From the NCBI RefSeq assembly GCF_016428755.1, contig NZ_JAELTI010000004.1, positions 62,001-126,000 of the forward strand: DNA of 64,000 nt. The letters run 5' to 3'. A program made the translations under genes and the position numbers. The stretch comes from Allobosea sp. ASV33. Lineage in GTDB: Bacteria; Pseudomonadota; Alphaproteobacteria; Rhizobiales; Beijerinckiaceae. The notes below the pieces were generated by a model. The model had not been told where the DNA came from. It ran no database searches and was given only the letters and a program-made list of their open reading frames with translations. Shown here piece after piece: positions 29,679 to 38,042 of this stretch (positions within the stretch are counted from its first letter, which is position 1; each line of letters opens with the position of its first letter).

Positions 29679-29694
29679 ACGCTTCCGAAAGCGT
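29679..29694. promoter_or_regulatory. Inverted repeat in the otsA/otsB divergent promoter
   Basis: ACGCTT (29679-29684) and AAGCGT (29689-29694) are exact reverse complements around CCGA, 58 bases upstream of the otsA start. It could be an operator of the LacI kind or a chance palindrome. The rest of the 280-base gap shows no other clear element. Confidence 0.3.
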
Positions 29695-29901
29695 AATGTT
29701 TCCGTAGTGCGGACGCTGTCACATGGCCGCGCTGTGGCAGCCGTGCGGTGAAATCGCGGCGCCATGGTAGGCTTTCGACAGATCGAGGCAACCCCTCGCA
29801 CGTTATTTTCGACAAGGCCGCCGCCGGTCGATAAGACAGAAAAGGATATCCTTGGCTGCACGGCCGCTCTTATGCCGCCTTCTCTGCCCAGATACGAGAC
29901 G

Positions 29902-30702
29902 ATGACGACATTGATCGAACCCGATAGCGCCGCAAGCTCTCACGAGATCGCTCCCGCAGATCGCGAAATCGCACTGTTTCTCGATTTCGACGGGACACTG
30001 GTGGAGATCGCCCCCTCGCCGAACGACGTTCACCTCGACCGGCGGGTGGCGCCGGCTCTGAGCGCGCTGCGCACGCAGCTCGGCGGCGCACTCGCGCTTG
30101 TCTCGGGCCGGCCGATCGCCTTCCTCGACGGCGTATTGGCGCCGCATCGCTTCGACATCGCCGGGCTGCATGGCGCGCAGATTCGCGTCGACGACGAGAT
30201 TCGCTCGCAGGCCGATCCGCATGAGGGCATGCGAGGGGCGCTGCGCGACCTCGTCCGCTTCGCCAACAGCCATGTCGGCATCATCGTCGAGGACAAGCGC
30301 ATTTCCGTCGCCCTGCACTGGCGCCTCGCCCCGGCGCTGGAGGACGAGGCGCTCGCGCTAATGCGTGGCCTCGCCAAGCGAATGGGGCCGGGCATACGCC
30401 TGCAGGAAGGCAAGTCCGTCGCGGAACTCGTTCCAGCCGGCGCCAGCAAGGGCAACGCCATCGCCTGGCTGATGGCGACCCCGACCTATGCCGGCCGGCT
30501 CCCGGTCTTCGTCGGCGACGACATCACCGACGAGGATGGGTTCGAGGCGGTCAACGCGATGGGCGGCATCTCCGTGCGCATCGGCGCAGACCGCGAGAGC
30601 CATGCAACCTGCCGGCTGGCCTCGCCGACAGTGCTCCGGCACATCCTTCTCGAAGCCGCCGAAAGCGGCCATCTTTCCGCTGCCAGCTTCAAGCAGGACT
30701 GA
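29902..30702 (+). CDS. otsB: Trehalose-6-phosphate phosphatase
   Basis: A 266-residue HAD-superfamily phosphatase. Motif I is FLDFDGTLVEIAP (about 26-38), with the nucleophile being the first aspartate of DFDGT; motif II is LVSGRP; motif IV is GDDITDEDGFEAVNAMGG, typical of OtsB. It completes the OtsAB trehalose route. I use the ATG at 29902; another in-frame ATG lies at 29872, and neither has a strong ribosome site. The stop is six bases before the GH15 gene. Confidence 0.9.
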   Translation: MTTLIEPDSAASSHEIAPADREIALFLDFDGTLVEIAPSPNDVHLDRRVAPALSALRTQLGGALALVSGRPIAFLDGVLAPHRFDIAGLHGAQIRVDDEIRSQADPHEGMRGALRDLVRFANSHVGIIVEDKRISVALHWRLAPALEDEALALMRGLAKRMGPGIRLQEGKSVAELVPAGASKGNAIAWLMATPTYAGRLPVFVGDDITDEDGFEAVNAMGGISVRIGADRESHATCRLASPTVLRHILLEAAESGHLSAASFKQD

Positions 30703-30708
30703 CCGACC

Positions 30709-32550
30709 ATGACCGTGACGACTTCGGCTGCGGGGCAGCACTCCGCCTCGCTCGACCTCGGCGTGATCGGCAATTGCTCGATCGCCGCCCTCATCGACCG
30801 CCGCGCCCGCATCGTCTGGGGCTGCTTCCCGCGCTTCGACCGCGATCCCGTGTTCTGTTCGCTGATCGACAACCACGCCGAGGACGGCGATGCCGATCCC
30901 GACAAGGGTTTCTTCGCGATCGAGCTGGTCGGCATGACGCGCTGCGAGCAGGGCTATCTCGACAACACCGCGATCCTCTCCTCGGTACTCTCCGACGACC
31001 AGGGCAATGCGATCGAGATCCTCGATTTCGCGCCGCGCTTCGTGCGCTATGAGCGCTTCTTCCGGCCGCCGCAGCTCGTGCGGCGGGTCCGGCGGGTCTC
31101 CGGGCGGCCGCGCATCCGCGTGCTGGTCAAGCCGTGCCTCGGCATCGGCGAGGAGCCCGACGAGATGACGCGCGGCTCCAACCATGTCCGCTTCGTCGGC
31201 GCCGACCAGACCATTCGCCTGACGACCAATGCGCCGCTTTCCTATGTCGTGGAGGGCACCCCCTTCGCGGTGGACCAGGCCTATTCCTTCTTCATAGGCT
31301 CGGACGAGGCGCTGCGCGCCGAGATCGAAACGACCTCGCGCGAATTCCTCGACAAGACCACCGATTACTGGCGCGACTGGGTCCGCTCGCTCTCGATCCC
31401 CTTCGAGTACCAGAAGGAGGTGATCCGGGCCGCGATCACGCTGAAGCTTTGCTCCTTCGAGGAGACCGGTGCGATCGTCGCGGCGCTGACGACCTCGATC
31501 CCGGAGGCGCCGGGCACGCAGCGCAACTGGGACTACCGCTATTGCTGGCTGCGCGACGCCTATTTCGTCGTGCATGCGCTGAACCGGCTCGGCACGACGC
31601 GGACGATGGAGGACTATCTCGGCTTCATCACCAATATCGTCGATACCTTCACCGAAAGCGGCGCCGAGCATCTGCCGCCGCTCTATCCGATCACGCGCGG
31701 CGGCACGCTGGACGAGTTCGAGGCCGGCAACCTGTCAGGCTATCGCGGGCACAAGCCGGTGCGCTTCGGCAACGGCGCGGCGACGCAGATTCAGAATGAC
31801 GGCTATGGCGCGGTTGTGCTGGCGGCGACGCATTCCTTCTTCGACCGCCGCCTGATCCAGCCCGGCAAGGAGGCCTTGTTCGGACAGCTCGAACGCATGG
31901 GCGAGCTCGCCATCGCCTATTTCGACAAGCCCGATGCCGGTCCCTGGGAGCTGCGCGAGAAGGAGGCGGTACATTCCTTCTCCAGTGTGATGTGCTGGGC
32001 GGCCTGTGATCGGCTCGCCCGCATCGCCGGCACGCTCGGGCGCGCCGATCGCAAGGAATTCTGGAAAAGCGAGGCCAAGCGGCTGAAGAGCACCATCGCC
32101 GACCAGATCTGGAACGAGACGAAAGGCCATTTCGTCTCGACCTTCGGCGGCGAGGACCTCGACGCCACCTTGCTGCTCTTGGCGGAACTCGGCTTCGTCA
32201 AGCCGGACGATGCACGCTTCGTCGCCACCGTCGAGGCGATCGGCCGCGACCTCAAGCGTGGCGACCTGCTGCTGCGCTACGCCACGCAGGACGATTTCGG
32301 CTACATGCACACCGGCTTCCTGATCTGCGCCTTCTGGTACGTCGATGCGCTGAACGCGATCGGCCGCCGGGACGAGGCGAAGGAGCTGTTCGAGCGCGTC
32401 CTGAAACGCCGCAACAGCTTCGGCCTGCTCTCGGAGGATGCCGACCTCAAGACCGGCGAGCTCTGGGGCAATTTCCCGCAGACCTATTCGCATGTCGGGC
32501 TGATCAACTGCGCGATGCGTCTGAGCCGGGATTGGGAAGAGGCGTTCTGA
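30709..32550 (+). CDS. Glycoside hydrolase family 15 protein (glucoamylase/trehalase-like)
   Basis: A 613-residue cytoplasmic protein without a signal peptide. It has an N-terminal beta-sandwich region (about 1-230) and an (alpha/alpha)6 catalytic domain. The GH15 signature NWDYRYCWLRDAYF, the QIQNDGYGAVV segment and the C-terminal GLLSEDADLKTGELWGNFPQ (with the catalytic glutamates expected in the NWDYR/GELWGN regions) are present. Such proteins follow otsA/otsB in many Proteobacteria and Actinobacteria, and some are trehalases. It starts six bases after otsB, so trehalose turnover is a plausible role. Confidence 0.88.
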   Translation: MTVTTSAAGQHSASLDLGVIGNCSIAALIDRRARIVWGCFPRFDRDPVFCSLIDNHAEDGDADPDKGFFAIELVGMTRCEQGYLDNTAILSSVLSDDQGNAIEILDFAPRFVRYERFFRPPQLVRRVRRVSGRPRIRVLVKPCLGIGEEPDEMTRGSNHVRFVGADQTIRLTTNAPLSYVVEGTPFAVDQAYSFFIGSDEALRAEIETTSREFLDKTTDYWRDWVRSLSIPFEYQKEVIRAAITLKLCSFEETGAIVAALTTSIPEAPGTQRNWDYRYCWLRDAYFVVHALNRLGTTRTMEDYLGFITNIVDTFTESGAEHLPPLYPITRGGTLDEFEAGNLSGYRGHKPVRFGNGAATQIQNDGYGAVVLAATHSFFDRRLIQPGKEALFGQLERMGELAIAYFDKPDAGPWELREKEAVHSFSSVMCWAACDRLARIAGTLGRADRKEFWKSEAKRLKSTIADQIWNETKGHFVSTFGGEDLDATLLLLAELGFVKPDDARFVATVEAIGRDLKRGDLLLRYATQDDFGYMHTGFLICAFWYVDALNAIGRRDEAKELFERVLKRRNSFGLLSEDADLKTGELWGNFPQTYSHVGLINCAMRLSRDWEEAF

Positions 32551-32577
32551 GACGACCCGCTTCACGCGGTAGCCCGC

Positions 32578-32799
32578 TTAGCGCGGGGCACCGAAGCGGA
32601 AGGCGATCGGGATCACCCCGTAGACCATCGCCACAACCATGGGCGGCACGGCCAGCGCCGTGACGCCAAGGACGGGCCAGCCCGCGGTGAAGGGCGCCAG
32701 CGCGGCCAGCACGAGATTGATCGCGGCATACGCACCGACGATTGCGACCATCAGGAAGCGCAGGCGTGAGCCGAGGCGCGACAAGAATGAAAGAGCCAT
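32578..32799 (-). CDS. Small inner-membrane protein, function unknown
   Basis: A 73-residue protein with two hydrophobic segments (about 14-37 and 43-66), joined by a short TAGWP turn, and a basic N-terminus (SRLGSRLRF). GGAGAT lies just upstream of the ATG. I do not recognise a family. It is divergent from a TetR-type regulator, and its promoter region carries a tandem operator, so it is probably the regulator's main target. Confidence 0.65.
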   Translation of the reverse strand: MALSFLSRLGSRLRFLMVAIVGAYAAINLVLAALAPFTAGWPVLGVTALAVPPMVVAMVYGVIPIAFRFGAPR

Positions 32800-32812
32800 C
32801 GGGCATCTCCAT

Positions 32813-32864
32813 ATAACGAAACGTTCCGTTTCTATTTGTTGATCTAAACGGCCCGTTTCGTTAT
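32813..32864. promoter_or_regulatory. Tandem TetR-type operator
   Basis: Two palindromes of the form AAACG-N3-CGTTT occur at 32819-32831 (spacer TTC) and 32846-32858 (spacer GCC), 27 bases apart centre to centre. They are bracketed by an exact 11-base inverted repeat, ATAACGAAACG (32813-32823) and CGTTTCGTTAT (32854-32864). The site fills the divergent promoter between the small membrane protein and the TetR gene. Confidence 0.75.
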
Positions 32865-32903
32865 GTCAAGAAGCGAGACGATGGATTGGCGAGGTTCGAG
32901 CGA

Positions 32904-33485
32904 GTGGAAACGAAACCGAAGCGCCGGGCCTCGATCGGGGCTCGCCGCAGCCCCGACACGGAAGCCGCGGTGAAGGCAGCGGCGCGCGAATTGCTGGCTG
33001 AGAAGGGCTATGCCGGCTTCTCGATCGAGGAGGTCGCGCGTCGTGCGGGCGCCGGCAAGCCGACGATCTATCGCTGGTGGCCGAACAAGGCCGACCTGTT
33101 CATCGCGATCTACGGAGCGAACAAGGATGCGGCCATCCCCGTGCCGGACGAGGGCTCCCTGCGCGCCGATCTGTTGCGCTATACACGGGATCTCTGGCGC
33201 TTCTGGCGTGAGGATACGGCCGGGCGCGTCTTCAAGGGACTAATCGCGGAAGCGCAGACCAGCGACAGCGCGCTCGACGCGCTGCGCTTCAAGTTCATGC
33301 CGGAGCGGCTGGCGGCCCCGCGGGAGATGTTCGTGCGCGCCGCCGGGCGCGGCGAATTCGCGCCCGAGGAGATCGACGACCGGCTGGAATTATGGGTTGC
33401 CTTCAACTGGCTGCACGCGCTGACCGACCGGCTGAGCGAGGACGAGCCCTCGCTCAGCCGCAAGATCGAGCTGCTCTGCCGCTAG
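32904..33485 (+). CDS. TetR/AcrR-family transcriptional regulator
   Basis: A 193-residue regulator with the TetR helix-turn-helix FSIEEVARRAGAGKPTIYRWW (about 38-58 of this start) and an all-helical ligand domain. I place the start at the GTG at 32904, which has GAGG about nine bases upstream; a TTG at 32886 in the same frame would add six residues. It is divergent from the small membrane protein and presumably represses both genes through the AAACG-N3-CGTTT pair. It ends seven bases from the convergent M20 peptidase gene. Confidence 0.85.
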   Translation: METKPKRRASIGARRSPDTEAAVKAAARELLAEKGYAGFSIEEVARRAGAGKPTIYRWWPNKADLFIAIYGANKDAAIPVPDEGSLRADLLRYTRDLWRFWREDTAGRVFKGLIAEAQTSDSALDALRFKFMPERLAAPREMFVRAAGRGEFAPEEIDDRLELWVAFNWLHALTDRLSEDEPSLSRKIELLCR

Positions 33486-33492
33486 CGACCGG

Positions 33493-34716
33493 TCATTCCA
33501 CCTTGGCGGCTGCACGCATCACGGCGAGCGCCAGAACCTGCGCCGCCGGGACGATGCTCTCCACCTCCAGGAACTCGTCCGGCGTATGGGCCATGCCGCC
33601 GATCGGGCCGACGCTGCACAAGGTCGGCGTGCCCTGCGCGGCCGTGAAGCCGGAATCGGCGCAGCCGCCGGTGAATTCCGCGGTGACGCCGATGCCGAAG
33701 GCGGAAGCCGCCTCGCGATAGGTGTCGTAGAGCGCAGCCGATTCCGAGGAGCGCTCCAGCGGCAGGAATTCGCCCTTGATCGACAGCACGGCGCTGGTGC
33801 CGGCGACCTCGGGCGTCTCGATGATCGCCTTGATCTTGCCGACCATCTCGTCGCGCTGGGCGGCGGTGACATAGCGCAGGTCGATCTCGCACCAGGCGCT
33901 GGGCGCGATGGTGTTGACGGTCTGGCCGCCGCCGATCAGCCCGACATTGACGGTGATGCCCTTCTCCAGGTCGGTGAGCCCCTGAAGCTTCGGGATCTTG
34001 TGGCCGAGATCGACGATGGCGGAGGCGCCCTTCTCGTAATTCGCCCCGGAATGGGCAGGCTTGCCGGTGAACTCGGCGCGCATGAAGACGCCGCCCTTGC
34101 GGCCGCTGGTGACCGACTGCCTCTGGTCCTTTGCGAAATCGGTGCCGGCCGGCAGGCGGCTCGGCTCGGCATTGAAGACGCAGCGCGACTCGCGCGCCGC
34201 AGCCTCGATGACCGGGCGCGAGGACGGCGAGCCGATCTCCTCGTCGCTGGTCGTCAGCATCAGCAGCGGCGCGGCGAGGCCGCCGCATTCGGCGAAGGCG
34301 GCGGCGACGAAGGCCGAGATCATCACGCCCGCCTTCATGTCGGCGACGCCCGGCCCGTAGGCGCGAGAGCCCTTGATGGTGAAGGGCCGGCGCGTCGGCT
34401 CCCCCTGCGGGAAGACGGTGTCGCGATGGCCTAGCAGCATGACGGGGCGCTGGTCGTTGGCCGTCGGGTTCGGCAGGCGCGCCCGGACCGCATCGCCGAA
34501 GCGGCTATCCGGCACGATCTCGACCTCGAGCCCGTTCGCCTTGTGGAAGCGGGCGACGACATCGCCCGCCCGGTCGACGCCGGCCTTATCGTAGGAGCCG
34601 GAATCCGTGTCGACCAGCTCGCGCAGCAGCGCGACCATGCCCTCCTTGCGGCTCGCCAGCCACTCGGTGACCTTCTTCTCCTCGGGGGTCAGGGCGCTTT
34701 GGCCTGGGGCGCTCAT
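33493..34716 (-). CDS. M20-family metallopeptidase (carboxypeptidase G2/ArgE-like)
   Basis: A 407-residue zinc hydrolase. Metal and catalytic motifs in order: GHRDTVFPQG (about 95-104), GPGVADMKAG (about 117-126), SDEEIGSPSS with the catalytic glutamate (about 157-166), the EPSR glutamate near 185, and a late histidine in GGMAHTPDEF. The dimerisation insert lies between. There is no signal peptide, so cytoplasmic action is expected. Relatives cleave glutamate from folates or peptides or remove acyl groups; the substrate is not evident. It stands alone on its strand here. Confidence 0.88.
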   Translation of the reverse strand: MSAPGQSALTPEEKKVTEWLASRKEGMVALLRELVDTDSGSYDKAGVDRAGDVVARFHKANGLEVEIVPDSRFGDAVRARLPNPTANDQRPVMLLGHRDTVFPQGEPTRRPFTIKGSRAYGPGVADMKAGVMISAFVAAAFAECGGLAAPLLMLTTSDEEIGSPSSRPVIEAAARESRCVFNAEPSRLPAGTDFAKDQRQSVTSGRKGGVFMRAEFTGKPAHSGANYEKGASAIVDLGHKIPKLQGLTDLEKGITVNVGLIGGGQTVNTIAPSAWCEIDLRYVTAAQRDEMVGKIKAIIETPEVAGTSAVLSIKGEFLPLERSSESAALYDTYREAASAFGIGVTAEFTGGCADSGFTAAQGTPTLCSVGPIGGMAHTPDEFLEVESIVPAAQVLALAVMRAAAKVE

Positions 34717-34855
34717 GGGCTCGCTCGCATTCGTTCCGGATGGGACAATGTGCGGAGCTTATCGCCATTGCGACCGGCGGCAATGGCGGGATGGGTCGGC
34801 CATGCCATTCATGCGGCGCATGGCCTCGGCGCTTGCGATATCCTTCCCCCGGATA

Positions 34856-35395
34856 TCAGGCGATGCCGACGGACCAGGCGAGGACATAGGCCAACGTGCC
34901 GATCGCCATCGGCACGAGCGGGTTGACCTTCGAGCGATAGGTCACCAGCGCGGTCGCCGCCGTGATCGCATAGCCGACGATGCCGGCATCTGCGGCGAGC
35001 GTCGCGACCACGCCGCTCGCCAGCATCAGGCCGAGCGCGATCGGCACGAGCGCGAGCGTGACGATCCGGACCGTGCGGCTGCCGCCATAGCGCTGCAGGC
35101 CGCGGCTGGAGGCCAGCGCCAGGAGACAGGAGGGCAGCAGGAGCGCGATCGTCGCGACCAGCAGGCCGGCCACACCGGCGACATGCCAGCCGATGATGCT
35201 GCCGAGCATAATGTTGGGGCCGGGCGCCGTCTGCGCGATGGCGAAGAGCCGGGCGAAGGTCGGCGCGTCCATCCAGCCGAGGATATCGACGACCTGCCGA
35301 TGGATCTCCGGCACGACCGCATTGGCGCCGCCGATCGCCATCAGAGAGATCGTGCCGAAGGTGACGACCAACTGAAAGAAGACGCTACGCTCCAT
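34856..35395 (-). CDS. Chromate transporter, short-chain half (second of pair)
   Basis: A 179-residue membrane protein with five to six helices and the CHR-domain features FGTISLMAIGGANAVVPEIH near the start and IAQTAPGPNIMLGSIIGW (about 52-69). Short-chain CHR proteins work as heterodimers encoded by adjacent genes. It begins with one base shared with the stop of the other half (TGATG at 35395). The CHR family moves chromate out of the cytoplasm; transport activity here is inferred. Confidence 0.88.
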   Translation of the reverse strand: MERSVFFQLVVTFGTISLMAIGGANAVVPEIHRQVVDILGWMDAPTFARLFAIAQTAPGPNIMLGSIIGWHVAGVAGLLVATIALLLPSCLLALASSRGLQRYGGSRTVRIVTLALVPIALGLMLASGVVATLAADAGIVGYAITAATALVTYRSKVNPLVPMAIGTLAYVLAWSVGIA

Positions 35396-35961
35396 CAGAT
35401 CCGCCGCGCTCCCAATGTTGCGGCGACGAGGCCGAGCGGCACGAGCACAAGCAAGGTCGGCAGCATGGGCAGGCGCAGCAGGCCGACCGCGACAAAGGCC
35501 GCAGCGGCCATCAGCCAGGCCCAGCGCGCAAGGCCTGCCTTCGTCAGAAGCCGCAGCGCGGTGCCGAGGATGAGCCCGGCGGCGCTGGCGGCCGCGCCGG
35601 TCAGGGCGATCTGCGCCAGCGGGTGGCCGGAGACCGCGTCATAGCCATTGGCCAGCGCGACAAGACAGAGCAGCGGCATCGCCATCAGCGCGAAGACGCA
35701 GGTCAGCGCGCCGGTTCCGCCGCGGAAGCGATCGCCCAGCATCACCGCGGCATTGACGGTGTTGGCGCCGGGCAAGGCCTGGCAGATGCCCATCAGTTCG
35801 GCATAGGCGCGATCGTCGAGCCAATTGCGTTCGGCGACGATGATGTGGCGCGCCACCGGCCCGACGCCGCCGAAGCCCATCAGGCCGATCTTGAGGAAGC
35901 CGGTGAACAGGTCCGGCAGGCTCGGCCGGGGCGCTTCCGATGCGGTTTCGAGCGTCGACAT
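35395..35961 (-). CDS. Chromate transporter, short-chain half (first of pair)
   Basis: A 188-residue membrane protein with the CHR motifs FLKIGLMGFGGVGPVARH and GICQALPGANTVNAAVMLG (about 58-76), parallel to those in its partner. The A-L-P-G-A-N and A-P-G-P-N turns are the diagnostic points of the two halves. The pair is translationally coupled. The LysE exporter gene lies directly upstream, nine bases away, so all three may be one transcript. Confidence 0.88.
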   Translation of the reverse strand: MSTLETASEAPRPSLPDLFTGFLKIGLMGFGGVGPVARHIIVAERNWLDDRAYAELMGICQALPGANTVNAAVMLGDRFRGGTGALTCVFALMAMPLLCLVALANGYDAVSGHPLAQIALTGAAASAAGLILGTALRLLTKAGLARWAWLMAAAAFVAVGLLRLPMLPTLLVLVPLGLVAATLGARRI

Positions 35962-35970
35962 CCGGATCGG

Positions 35971-36603
35971 CTAGCGCCGTGCTTCCATCGCCATACGCAG
36001 CGCGAAGCCGGCCAGCACCGTGCCCATCAGCCAGCGCTGGACCAGCGACCAGAAGGGCCGCGTCTTCAGGAAGAACGCAATGCTGCCGGCCACCGTCGCG
36101 ATCAGGGCGTTGACGCTGCCGCTGATCGCGATCTGGACGAAGCCGAGGACGATCGACTGACCCAGCACGTTGCCGGCGGCCGGGTCGATGAACTGGGGCA
36201 GGAGCGCCAGATAGAGCATCGCGATCTTCGGGTTGAGCAGGCTGGTCAGGAAGCCCATGGCGAAGAGCTTGCGCGGCCCGTCATGCGGGAGATCGCGGAC
36301 ATGGAAGGGCGAGCGCCCGCCCGGACGCACCGCCTGCCAGGCGAGCCAGAGCAGATAGGCCGCACCGCCGAGCCGGAGCACGTCATAGGCATAGGGCACG
36401 GCGAAAAGCAGCGCGGTGATGCCGAAGGCTGCACAGAACATGTAGACGAAGAAGCCGAGGATCACGCCGCCGAGAGAGATCAGGCCGGCGCCCCTGCCCT
36501 GCGCGATCGATCGCGAGATCAGGTAGATCATGTTGGGGCCGGGCGTCAGCACCATGCCGAGCGCGATCAGCGAGAAGGTGATGAGGGTCGTCGTCTCGGG
36601 CAT
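35971..36603 (-). CDS. LysE/RhtB-family amino acid exporter
   Basis: A 210-residue membrane protein with about six helices. The N-terminal ALGMVLTPGPNMIYLISRSI (about 14-33) and the mid-protein GFLTSLLNPKIAMLYLALLPQF are the characteristic LysE/RhtB motifs. These proteins export amino acids or their derivatives, such as lysine, homoserine lactone or threonine. The ATG at 36603 directly begins the first helix. The likely co-transcription with the chromate transporter pair has no obvious functional link. Confidence 0.88.
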   Translation of the reverse strand: MPETTTLITFSLIALGMVLTPGPNMIYLISRSIAQGRGAGLISLGGVILGFFVYMFCAAFGITALLFAVPYAYDVLRLGGAAYLLWLAWQAVRPGGRSPFHVRDLPHDGPRKLFAMGFLTSLLNPKIAMLYLALLPQFIDPAAGNVLGQSIVLGFVQIAISGSVNALIATVAGSIAFFLKTRPFWSLVQRWLMGTVLAGFALRMAMEARR

Positions 36604-36776
36604 GCGAAGCGCTCCGGCGGAACTCAGCGCTTGGACCATGGATCGCGAGAACCGGCAATCGGCTGCACGATGGGAGCGGCCATGCAAAGCCCGCCATTCC
36701 GGGAGCGCCGGATGCGCCGCCACGGAACCCACCGGCCCACAGGCGGTTGTCGCCTGCAAGCGCATTGGGGGGAAAC

Positions 36777-37310
36777 ATGACGCTGTTCAGCCGGCTGCTC
36801 TACACCATCATCTCCGTCGCGTTGCTTGGCGCCTCGATCGTGCTGATCGGCGTCGCGGTCTGGCGGACTTCGCAGGGATTCTGGACCGGCGACGGCGCGC
36901 TCGACACGATGCTCGACGCGATCGGGCTCGTGATCATCGCGGTCGCCGTCGCCGATGTCGGCAAGTTCCTGTTCGAGGAGGAGGTCGTCGCCGATCGCGA
37001 GATGCGCCGCCCGGCCGAGGCGCGGGGATCGCTGACCAAGTTCATGTCGATCATGATCGTGGCGCTCTCGCTGGAATCGCTGGTGCTGATCGCCAAGACC
37101 TCGCGCGATACGATGGGCGACGTCGTCTATCCCGGCCTGCTGATGCTGCTCGCCGTGCTGGCGCTGGTCGGGCTCGGCCTATTCCAGAAGCTCAGCCAGA
37201 ACGCGACGGCGGCCGTGCCGCCGGATCGGGATGAGGGGGAGGAAGACGCGAAAGCTCGGCGCTCGAAAGAACATGCGGTCATGCCCTCTTCGGTCGCGGG
37301 AGAGGGCTAG
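36777..37310 (+). CDS. Integral membrane protein of unknown function
   Basis: A 177-residue protein with a strong ribosome site (GGGGGG just before the ATG). Hydrophobic segments lie at about 8-29, 46-64, 88-106 and 116-137, with FEEEVVADREMRRPAEARG between the second and third. The last 35 residues are charged and probably disordered. I do not recognise the family. It is divergent from the LysE exporter and followed by a palindromic repeat. Confidence 0.65.
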   Translation: MTLFSRLLYTIISVALLGASIVLIGVAVWRTSQGFWTGDGALDTMLDAIGLVIIAVAVADVGKFLFEEEVVADREMRRPAEARGSLTKFMSIMIVALSLESLVLIAKTSRDTMGDVVYPGLLMLLAVLALVGLGLFQKLSQNATAAVPPDRDEGEEDAKARRSKEHAVMPSSVAGEG

Positions 37311-37322
37311 GCGCCCGCCTTG

Positions 37323-37426
37323 CGTCATTCTCGGGCGTCGCGAAGCGGTGACCCGAGAATCTCGTTCAGGAAGAGGCTCCCGAGCCTCCGTGTCAGGAGA
37401 TGCTCGGGTCACGCCCGAGCATGACG
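37323..37426. repeat. Interspersed palindromic repeat, copy 2
   Basis: The left arm TTCTCGGG/CCCGAGAA and right arm TGCTCGGG/CCCGAGCA each form a hairpin, and the unit runs from CGTCAT to ATGACG. It lies between two convergent genes, the unknown membrane protein and DinB, where it could also act as a transcript end. Confidence 0.8.
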
Positions 37427-37436
37427 GCGGTGGCCC

Positions 37437-37943
37437 TCACCGCACCTCATCGACCAGGAAGAGGTCGGTATCGTCCGGCTTCGCGCCCGCCGCCGTGAGC
37501 ATGGCGTGGATCTGGCCGCGGTGATGGGTCTGGTGGTTGAAGAAATGCGCGATCACGAAGCCGCGCGGCCTGCCCATCTCGCGGCCGGCCGCGCCCGAAT
37601 ACCAGATCAGCGTGCCGCGCAGCCAATCGGCCGTGACCTTGTCCGCCCAATCGAGAATGAACTGGTCGCGCTGGCGCCGGCGGGCGCAGAACTGCGCCCA
37701 GCCCTCGAAATACACAGCCGAATCGCGCCCGCCGACGGAGGGCTTCTCGCTGCCGGCGAGGCGGCTGAGCCAGGTCTCGTCGGCCCAGAGCACATGGTTG
37801 AAGGTGCCGTGGATCGACTTGAAGAAGGCGCCGCGATCGAGCTTGCGCGCCTCGTTGGTCAAGCCGTCCGCCGCCGCCATCAGGCTGCGGTTCTGCCAGG
37901 CATTGTAGCGGGCCATGGTCTGGACGAAAACGGGATCGACCAT
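37437..37943 (-). CDS. DinB-family protein (putative metal-dependent hydrolase/thiol transferase fold)
   Basis: A 168-residue four-helix protein with the DinB metal-ligand pattern: a histidine in SIHGTFNHVLWADETWL (about 44-60) and the paired histidines in HFFNHQTHHRGQIHAML (about 133-149). DinB-fold proteins often use a divalent metal with a thiol cofactor. AAGGAGG lies eight bases before the ATG, giving a secure start. Its biochemical role is unknown. It is convergent with the upstream membrane protein and follows a second type of repeat. Confidence 0.85.
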   Translation of the reverse strand: MVDPVFVQTMARYNAWQNRSLMAAADGLTNEARKLDRGAFFKSIHGTFNHVLWADETWLSRLAGSEKPSVGGRDSAVYFEGWAQFCARRRQRDQFILDWADKVTADWLRGTLIWYSGAAGREMGRPRGFVIAHFFNHQTHHRGQIHAMLTAAGAKPDDTDLFLVDEVR

Positions 37944-37971
37944 GGCGGCCTCCTTAGGCAATCGGTTTAGC

Positions 37972-38036
37972 GCATTTTCGCTGGCGCGGACCTTCGGTTC
38001 TTCACGCGAACCGGTATCCATTGCGCTCGAAAATGC
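37972..38036. repeat. Second repeat family, copy A (GCATTTTC...GAAAATGC)
   Basis: GCATTTTC (37972-37979) and GAAAATGC (38029-38036) are exact inverted ends around a segment containing TTCACGCGAACCGGT and GCGCTC. A clearly related copy occurs at 48202-48245. It lies between two leftward genes, the FAD oxidoreductase and DinB. Confidence 0.7.
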
Positions 38037-38042
38037 TCTTGG

